Origin: Glebionis coronaria
Lineage: Eukaryota; Streptophyta; Magnoliopsida; Asterales; Asteraceae
DNA: 64,000 nt
Reading direction: 5' to 3'
NCBI GenBank assembly: GCA_025667525.1
Contig: CM046876.1
Span: 570,087,469 to 570,151,468, forward strand
This document shows, piece by piece, positions 56,287 to 64,000 of the stretch. The translations under genes were made by a program, and so were the position numbers. The notes under the pieces were generated by a model. The model saw only the letters and a program-made list of their open reading frames with translations, was not told where the DNA came from and did no database searches. Position 1 is the stretch's first letter, and the number at the start of each line of letters is the position of its first letter.

Positions 56287-59200
56287 GAATGGTTTCAGAG
56301 ACAATGGTTATAGAGAATTAGGTTGCCTAGTCGCGTAGCCTAGTCTATAGCTTAAGGGTCCCTGCATATAGGCGTCATAGGAGTATGTGTGCATTTTATT
56401 ATAATTTATGTGTTTGAATGTTATTTATTGTGATGTTTTGACTAGTATGAATTGAACCATAGTAAGTTCATACTTAGCCACATGTTATTTTCTTTTTGGG
56501 TTGTGACTAGTGCGGGTTGAACCATAATCGTCCATACTAGTCATTGTCGTATTTTGCTTAAATCGTACATTATAGTACATAATTTGGTACATGGTAGTTC
56601 TATCTTTTGTTGGGTTATTTTATGTACCTGAGGTACAATATTTTTCTTTTGATGTTTAAGTCATGTTCCCTAAGAATCGTGTGGTGGTTCGAGTTACTAG
56701 GAGTACATAGGTAGGACGGATTTAAAGCTGTTTCCACTCTTATGGGCGACATGACTTATAACTGATTATGTTCTCGTTTTGGATTTAGTCTAGGCTGTTT
56801 TAGCTAGACTATGGATTTCTGTATTCCAAGAGTTTTATTATGTTATTTTTATAGATTGAGTTTTGGATCTTATTGGTTATGTGGTTATGAGCTTATGTGA
56901 GTAGATGGATTTATGTGTTATATGTTGTATTGATTCTTATAAGTGTCATCATAGGAGGGAGTGCATTGGGGAAAGGGTAATTGTATAAGTATGGTGGCCA
57001 ACATAGTTATACAAGTACCACAACTTCAATGGGTTCCCAAGTATGGTTGCATGAAAGAGGGTTAGTACATGCTTGTATATGATGAGATGTAGAACTTGGG
57101 TATACGTATTATATATGAGTTATGTAATGGCTACCTACGATATGGCTATTGTTCTTTTTGTGTTATATGTTTTGGGTTATAGTTGTGTTGTGTGATTTTG
57201 GGGTCACACAATATGGTTTGGTTTTGGAGGTGGGCTTTATGCCTTGTGTGGCACGGTGAGATGGTGATTACTCGTATGGAAAAACGAGCGTATAAAGTGA
57301 TTACATATGCGGATGTATATATACTACTATGTGTTAAGTTATGGTATATGGTCGTTCACTAGTTATTATAACTTGAACGTACCTTGTGTTTGTTCGTGTT
57401 TTATGGTGCTGGAGTTTGGTGGAGTTTCAACGACGTTTTGAATCTTTTGAACTGTGTCTTATAGCGTATTCTTTGAGTTTCGTATTTCACGTGTACGTTT
57501 TAAAACGGTGTTCTTGGTTTTAAGTCTATTGAAATAACCTGGGATTTCTTTTGAGATAATGAAATCTTTTGTGTTGAGTCTTACATTTCTTTTGGTTGGT
57601 ATATGGAAAAAGGGGACTTGGAAATCTAGTATAGGGTTAGATAGTTGGTCGTATTCGGTAAAATAAGGGTAAAGTGTTGGGGTCGTGTTTGAAACAAGAT
57701 GTAATATAAGATTTCTTTTTAGTCAACACTTATTTATTTCAAATTCTAAAAGACTTTCTTTAAAATAAAGCGAAGTAAAATTTCTTTCTACTTACATAGT
57801 TTATATAATTGGGTTTAACCGATTCACGTCATTTATAATTATTAATTCAAGGTTAAATTGAGTTTATGAAGATTTCACATATAATTTTATCTTTCATTAA
57901 TATAAAACTGTTTCGGTCATAATTTGTTCGTTTTTAGAGCTTTTTGAGTGATTCAAAAGCCTAAAACTATGTACTCGAAACGTACTTTTCAAATATTCAG
58001 AATGTATAGTCATGGGAGGTCAGTGGACTGGTCCAAATTGTTGTACAAGTGTCGGGTTCAAGGTTGAGTTTGAATAGTAGTTTTAATTTTATAATTTAGG
58101 ATGCACGGGATACCTAGTCTTTGAGTTGAGTTTTGAGATCGCCTAGAAGGTTGTTTGTAGATGGTTTGAGTCACATAGATGTGGGGAGGTAAAAAAATAA
58201 TAATAATAATAAATAAGAGTATATTCTTTTGGAAAGGTCGATCTTTTGCACGGTTTAAATAATATGTTGCGGGGCGTAATATGTTTGGTTGCCATTGGGT
58301 GTTTCTTGGATTATTTTTCTTTGTCATGGGTCATTTTGAATTGATAAATGTTCTGGGTTTGAGTTTTCTTTTGAGTCTCGTGGTTTTTGACTTGTTTTAA
58401 TTGGTGCACGTGAAATGTCGTTAGTTATCCGTGGGTTTAATTCGTCGATCGTATCTGGTGCATTCAGGATGTAGTTTTGGTTTTGTATGGTTTAGGAGCG
58501 TTGAGGTAGAACCATGAATAGAGCAAGTAGGAGAAGTGAGAGGAGTTGTAGTTAGTGTCATCCAAGGCAAATCGTTGATGGAGTGAATTAAGAACAAGAG
58601 CTGTTAGAAATTGCAAGGAATTTATTCGTATTGCCGCTAAGAGAGGGTGTGAGGAGGACATAGTTGAAATTGCTAAGGATGTTGTATGAACGCTTTGGGT
58701 TTACGGTTATGCATTTGGCTTCGCCAAAGCACTAGCGGTTTTCATGGTGTCAATGAACCAAGTGTGCATGAACGTGTATAAACGAGTTGTCATCGGGAAC
58801 GTCGACGACATCTTGAACTACTCAAATCTGAGAAGGAGAGTGAGGCGAATTATGCGTTGGTTTTGGAGTGGAGTTATACGTGAGATTTTCGAGTGTGAGT
58901 TTTTAGTATTACGTTTACCATGATGAGTAGTTAGAGATGATGGCGTATCATGGAACCAGCAAGGGGCGAAGTGAAGAAGGATGAGGAAGCGTTTTGGAGG
59001 CTGAAGAGGTGGATTGGATAATGAGCCGATCTTGGCATTATCAGAAGGACCGGATGAATTCGTGAAGCATGACGATACGTGGAGCAAGGATTTGGACGCG
59101 TACGAGGAAGTCAAAGAAAGGCGATCGCTTATACGTTGCAGGAACTGAAGATTTGGAAGAACTAGATGGACTTAGTTAGTGGGGCTGGATTGTTATATCT

Positions 59201-60545
59201 GCCTAGAATGCTAGAGGCATTTGGTGTACGAGACGTGGAGAATGATCTACACGGATCATGAACGTCTCCAACACATATTCAATCATCTTGATTGAACATT
59301 TGGCAAAGGTGATGGGTGGAGTTAATTGATGAAAGAAAATTGCAAGGCCAAGTACCATCTGGGAAAGGCAAGCATGGTTGATGAGACATGGAATAAGAAG
59401 AATGAAGTGAAGCGGAGACGAACTTGAACTATATGGATGACGTATTAGGGTGGTTTGGATGAAGGATGTAGGTTGCACGAGTTGAGTTGTCTAAAGCAGA
59501 GAACGCGTCAACATGTATGTTGTGTGGCTTGGATAATCATATGGAGAAAAAGGACGTAGACTATACTTCCTACATAGATAGGAGTAGCTTAGAAAGGGCG
59601 ATGTAAGGACGAAGTTGGTGAAAGGGATGCATAATTGGGTGGAGGAATAAGTACGATGAGAGTAGGGTGATAGTCGATAGAATGCCTAATTCATCACATA
59701 TTTCAAGAGGGATGCGAAGTCACATAGTTGAGAATTTGTAAGGATTGCGTACAGATGCGATGGGATAGGAAGTTTTGTGTAAAAGTTAGCCTAATATGTA
59801 TGGAATGCCTTATGAAGGATTATGGCAAGGGAAGAAACGATGGAAAGCAAGTGTAGTATACCGTTGATAGACTAATGGTTGGTATGAGTATATTATAGGG
59901 GTAATTGAGAAAGACGCCTAGAGCGTTGGCGCGAGGTTTGGAGATAGTTGGAGAACGCGTTACATCAGCAAGAAGTCTCCTACAAGGAGAGAGTCACCGG
60001 TGAGAGGGGCATGTTCCCTATTAATGAGGATGTAGGGAATAAAGAAGGAAACCACTAGAGTTAGTGACAGAGTTATGTATGAAGTTTCACCCATAGTAAC
60101 GGGTGGTATGTTTTGGTAAGATGGAAGAGCTGATGTAGAGTTTTGTAGGTCCATTTATGATCTTTGGAAAGATCGGACCATTAGCTTATGAGTATAGAAT
60201 TACCTGGGGAAAATGAGTTGTATACATGATGCATTTCATGTATTGAGATTGGTAAATGTTGTTTGAGAATGCATTGTGCATGTACGGTTATTCGGGACTT
60301 GTGTTAATAAGAGTCTTTGTTTTATCAAAGAGTCATTTGTGAGATTTATTGACTATGAGGTCAAGAGTTTGGCAATGAGTTGAATTATTTTTGGTTTGTA
60401 TATGTGGTATTTTGAAACTTGAACTAAAGTTCACGTGGTAATGAGAGGAGTTCGTTTAGAACAAGTATCCTCATGTGATTTGTTGTTTGTGTGTTTGATC
60501 CTAAGGAGTAAATCTCGGGACGAGATTTCTATTAGGAGGGAGTGA
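56287..60545 (+). pseudogene. Decayed gypsy gag-pol region
   Basis: Heavily degenerate. Traces in order: RNase H at about 59030-59430 (SEGPDEFV-like, then an EYTDHERLQHIFNH-like stretch broken by indels), integrase-core end and GPF-type region at 60141-60260 (FVGPFMIFGKIGPLAYE), and chromodomain-like traces at about 60300-60480 (FVRFIDYEVKSLAM). Every stretch has stops or frameshifts. The first half (56287-58900) gives no recognisable domain. Such traces fit a chromovirus of the Tekay type. Confidence 0.65.
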
Positions 60546-63175
60546 TGTGACAACCCTGGTTGTGAGGTTCGTTACTTAGTTTTATTTTGTGCTAGTTACG
60601 TGTTTATGTGCTAATTGGTGTGTATAGATTGTGGTTTGGATATCGTTTCCGGTACGGGGTACCTTGTGAGTGAAACGATGTGTGATGATTTCATGTTCAT
60701 GAGCTCACATGGTAGTGACTATGAAGTGAAATGGTGTTATTTAGTAGTTTTACGTATACGTATATGTATTATAGAAAATCGTATTTTTACGATTTACGGT
60801 TTAGCATTTAGAGGTCTCGGAAGAGGTAATTAGTCATTTGAGTATTTTTCGGGATGGTTTTAAGTCATTTAGGACTTAGTTATAAAGTTTATTTCAATAT
60901 TTGAGTTTTTTATAAAAGTGTATATTTTACAACTTTTTCGGTAAAACGCGTAAAAACTGACTAGTTTTACGGTTTTGAGGTTTTGGAGGCTTTAGGAGCT
61001 GAAATAAATTAAGATAAATTAAGGTAATATTATTAATACATATATTAATAATAAAAAAAGAAAAAAACGAAATTAAGGAGGGTGTGGGTCGGTTTGAACG
61101 CCAGAAAAGAAAAAAAAAAGGAAAAAGGGAGGAAAAAAGGAAAGTGGGCTATGGGTTGGACTAGGATTCACCCATACCCTATATAAAGTTATACTAAACA
61201 AAAAAATTCATTATTATCTACTAGAAACCAAGAAAATTCGTGGGTTTCATAAAAAAATTAGGGTTCTTCATAAAATTTGGGGGTTTTCATAAATCAAAGG
61301 TAAACCTTCTTAAAACCTTTTTAATTAAATTATTTTTATGTTTAATTAATCATTCTTATGATGGAATTAGGTTAGGGTTGATATAAAAACAGTAAATTAA
61401 TTTTGAATTAATCATTATATGATGATCACATAAATTAGGGCTTGTAATTAGAGTGATTAGGGTTAATTAATGTGGTTGATTTTGTTAAACCCGTTTTTAA
61501 AAACTGGGCAGAATTTTGAGTCAATTGTTTTGATCATATCGGGAGTTCTAAGAACATTCAAGATGCGATCCAAGTATCCCTGAAAAGGTAATTGAAGTGG
61601 CTTTCTAATGCAAGAAACTAGAACTAAATTGGAGGTCGGGAAGTGGGTCAAAAACAGGTTACAACAGTCGGAGGTCAAAACAGTTTTGATTTCAGCCTGT
61701 TTTCTTTTTAAGTTTTGGGTTGTTTGGGGCACTTAGGGTTGCATTGGGATCTTCTCACGAACGTGAGAGATGGTTTATATATTGTAGTTAATATCTGAAC
61801 TTGGGCTAAGGTGGTGGTTTAGGGTAAGACCCCTTAATGGTAACAATCTTTTAGTACGTTTAAAATCAGGAAATCTGGAATGACAAAAGTAGATATATGT
61901 ATATCGGGGCCTTAACAGTAGCTTTAAGGTTAGGGCAAGTGGGAGGTGTTAGCCAACATATGTAAGGGTGTGAATATGCCTTTTACAGAAACCATGGGTA
62001 GGTTTAAGTGGGCGTTTGACCTAAAGTTTTGAGACCTAAAAACTGGGACTGTTTTGGGTAAAATACGAACGGGTTAGTTATTAAACTTAACCAAGTTAAG
62101 GACTTGTTAAGGAAGGGTAATGGGGTGATTAGAGCTTATCAATGAGGTAAATATGTGAGAATAGGCTAGATGTCCATCATAGGTTAATGAGCCATCTTAG
62201 TGGTTGGTTCGTTTATTGATTTCGTGTTTTTGGTTTGTTAGCTTGTTGCTAGTGCAAGGACTTGTGAAGGAGCTATCAGGTGAGTTTCATAGTCCCATGT
62301 TTACTTTTGATTTTGACTTCCAGATGGGATGGAAGAGACACTGTGTTGAGTTGTTTCTAAATTGTTGTTGTGAATGTTTTATGGTTGTGATGGACTTGTG
62401 TGTACACTTATGTGATTAACTGCTATGCGATTTTTGATATGTTATTGTGGTTTGACAAGGTAGTGGCCTTGTGGTTTGACAAGGTAGTGGCCTTGTGGTT
62501 TGACAAGGTAGTGGCCTTGTGGTTTGACAAGGTAGTGGCCTTGTGGTTTGCCAAGGTAGTGGCCTTGGGATAGGTACATAGGGTGATCATCTATGGTACC
62601 ATGATGTTGTTTGGCAAGGTAGGAGCCTTGGATTGGATTGGATTGGATTGGATTGGTTTGGTATGATTTGTTTTGATTGATAGTTGTTAATACATAATTG
62701 TAACACATTGTCCATATGTTCGTTTGTTGATGATTGTTATTCACAGCTTGTAACTGATTTAGCGTTGGAGTCTAAACCTATGACTCTCACCAACTTTATG
62801 TTGACGTGTTTTAGTGTCTCTTTCAGGTGATACTATGGTTAAGCATGAGAACATAAGTGGCTAGGATTGGAGAAGCTTAGGAATGCATATAGAAGGAGAA
62901 TCCCCGTTTCCTTCTTAGTTTTTATTTGATTGTTCTTGTAATAAGTGATACTGTGGCGCACATATGTTTGTTGGTATGTTATTTGTTGTCTTGGGTAAGA
63001 AGTAGGACTGTTACTTACTTACCTAGACCCCTTGCATTTATTGAGATATTGTCATGACCTTCGTGTCACCATTTTTATGACATTTCTTATTTCATATAGT
63101 TGTCTCTATAGACACGCCATGTTGTGATGATATCCATACGTCGCGCCCCATGTTCCGCCATGGTGGGGTGTGACA
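60546..63175 (+). repeat. 3' LTR of the gypsy element
   Basis: Nearly identical to the 5' LTR, including the 24-bp repeat array at about 62447-62562. TATATAAA is at 61180-61187. Confidence 0.9.
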
Positions 63176-63600
63176 ATTGACCCCTAATAATGTGGGTTGC
63201 CCTTTCAAATTAGGTAGTTAATGCAAAAATAACCATTTGCCCCTATTAACTTTATTTGCAAATCCCAGTTACTAAATTAAAATTATATGATATACACCAG
63301 AGGGAACTTGCGTTGACTAAAAGTCAAAACGCATAAGGGTCAACACTAGAAGCACAATGTGGTCACGGAAAGTCAACGAAGTGAACAGTGACCCAAACCA
63401 AGACTAGAAGCCAACCATCAATGATAAGGAAGGATTTTATCCACCAGAAGCTGAAGACTACCACCCGAAGTGACCAAAATCCTCCACTAGAAGTAGCACA
63501 CACCGCAAATACCCATAAAATCTGTTGTTAAAAACTACCAATATGTTAGTCTGTGCAAGTAAATATGTACACTAAGCCTCCCCTTAGGCTTAGCCTCCCC
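63176..63600 (-). other. Sirevirus spacer between pol and env-like ORF
   Basis: Starts with the TSD of the gypsy element and continues the Sirevirus spacer. Near 63579-63600 are two copies of a polypurine-like word on the minus strand (ggggaggctaag). No gene is seen. Confidence 0.5.
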
Positions 63601-64000
63601 TCAATCCGGACCATCAAAGGCTTTAGTTAATAAATCAGCAACATTATCATCCGTATGAACCTTAAGAACCTGTATCAATTTCTTCTCATTGGCATCCCGG
63701 ATAAAGTGGTGCCTAATTTCAATATGTTTTGTACGTTGATGAAAAATAGGATTCTTCACAATGCAGATAGTGCTTTGATTGTCAATGAAAATTTTGGTGT
63801 TCATAAAGTTGAACCCATAATCAAGCATCTGATTTTGTATCCACAAGACTTGTCCACAATAACTAGCAGCAGCAATGTATTCAGCTTCTGTTGAAGAAGT
63901 AGCTACTATCGTCTATTTCTTACATTGCCATGAGATAAGTCTTCAACCCAAAAACTGACAACCACCAGTAGTAGACTTTCTGTCATTATTTGCACCTGTA
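63601..64000 (-). pseudogene. Sirevirus pol end (RNase H), runs off the window
   Basis: From the window edge the minus-strand frame reads TGANNDRKSTTGGCQFLG, a stop (TGA near 63940), LISWQC, a second stop (TAG near 63910), then ATSSTEAEYIAAASYCGQVL, IFIDNQSTICIVKNP and HQRTKHIEIRHHFIRD to VADLLTKAFDGPD and a stop at 63601. This order is the copia RNase H of the SIRE/Maximus type. Both stops are single C-to-T type changes. The element continues to the right with the rest of pol and gag. Confidence 0.9.

Larger units (their letters stand above)
53659..63175 (+). mobile_element. Ty3/gypsy Tekay-like element with decayed interior
   Basis: LTRs 53659-56286 and 60546-63175 with TGTGACAACCC...GTGTGACA ends, TSD ATTGA (53654-53658 and 63176-63180), primer-binding-like TGGTTTCAGAGAC beside the 5' LTR and a polypurine tract taggagggagtga before the 3' LTR. 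The LTRs are near-identical, with only about fifteen visible differences, so the insertion is recent. The 4.3-kb interior has no long ORF, only scattered pol-like traces, so this copy must have been moved by enzymes from another element. Confidence 0.9.

Overview
The window looks like nuclear DNA of a flowering plant (eudicot). It is AT-rich, the few genes have GT-AG introns, and most of it is nested plant transposons: Ty1/copia, Ty3/gypsy chromovirus, Sirevirus, MULE, PIF/Harbinger and hAT. The Sirevirus env-like ORF and the copia types recall Asteraceae repeats, but that is a guess from memory. No bacterial features, rRNA genes or convincing intact tRNA genes were seen.

1-5,950 is gene-poor. 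It holds the tail of a duplicated unit that continues upstream of the window, a 1.4-kb foldback element with a 9-bp target duplication, and a broken PIF/Harbinger transposase.

5,955-22,455 carries two tandem copies of an F-box locus. Copy 1 (F-box at 11,079) is intact. Copy 2 (16,241) has a frameshift and is split by a 2.5-kb copia derivative. In both copies the F-box exons are followed by exons encoding the C-terminal half of a ribosomal stalk P2 protein; GT-AG introns would join them in frame, so an F-box/P2 chimera is possible. Each copy is an empty-site control for insertions in the other: copy 1 alone carries a 2.56-kb solo LTR and a MITE with a MULE inside it.

22,456-31,916 contains an N-terminal SnRK1 kinase fragment, a hAT element with a nested MITE, and a nearly complete minus-strand Tork-type copia element (25,170-30,768) with only three coding lesions and a duplicated leader/U5 segment.

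31,917-46,633 is a nested block. An old copia element (33,310-46,633) was split by a 9.5-kb LTR element (35,370-44,860) that lacks recognisable pol but carries three unfamiliar ORFs. A palindromic module (arms GCGGTTCC/GGAACCGC) lies before each ORF and in each LTR. A third, inverted LTR of this family lies at 31,917-33,196.

46,634-64,000 begins with a small F-box/FBD-like ORF and two tRNA-derived SINE-like segments. It then holds a minus-strand Sirevirus (3' LTR 49,050-49,526, env-like ORF 50,749-53,522, pol end 63,601-64,000) that inserted into an LTR of its own family and was later split by a recent gypsy/Tekay-like element (53,659-63,175) with near-identical 2.63-kb LTRs around a decayed interior.

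The likely host genes are the F-box locus and perhaps the exon-like minus-strand fragments near it; nearly everything else is mobile DNA.
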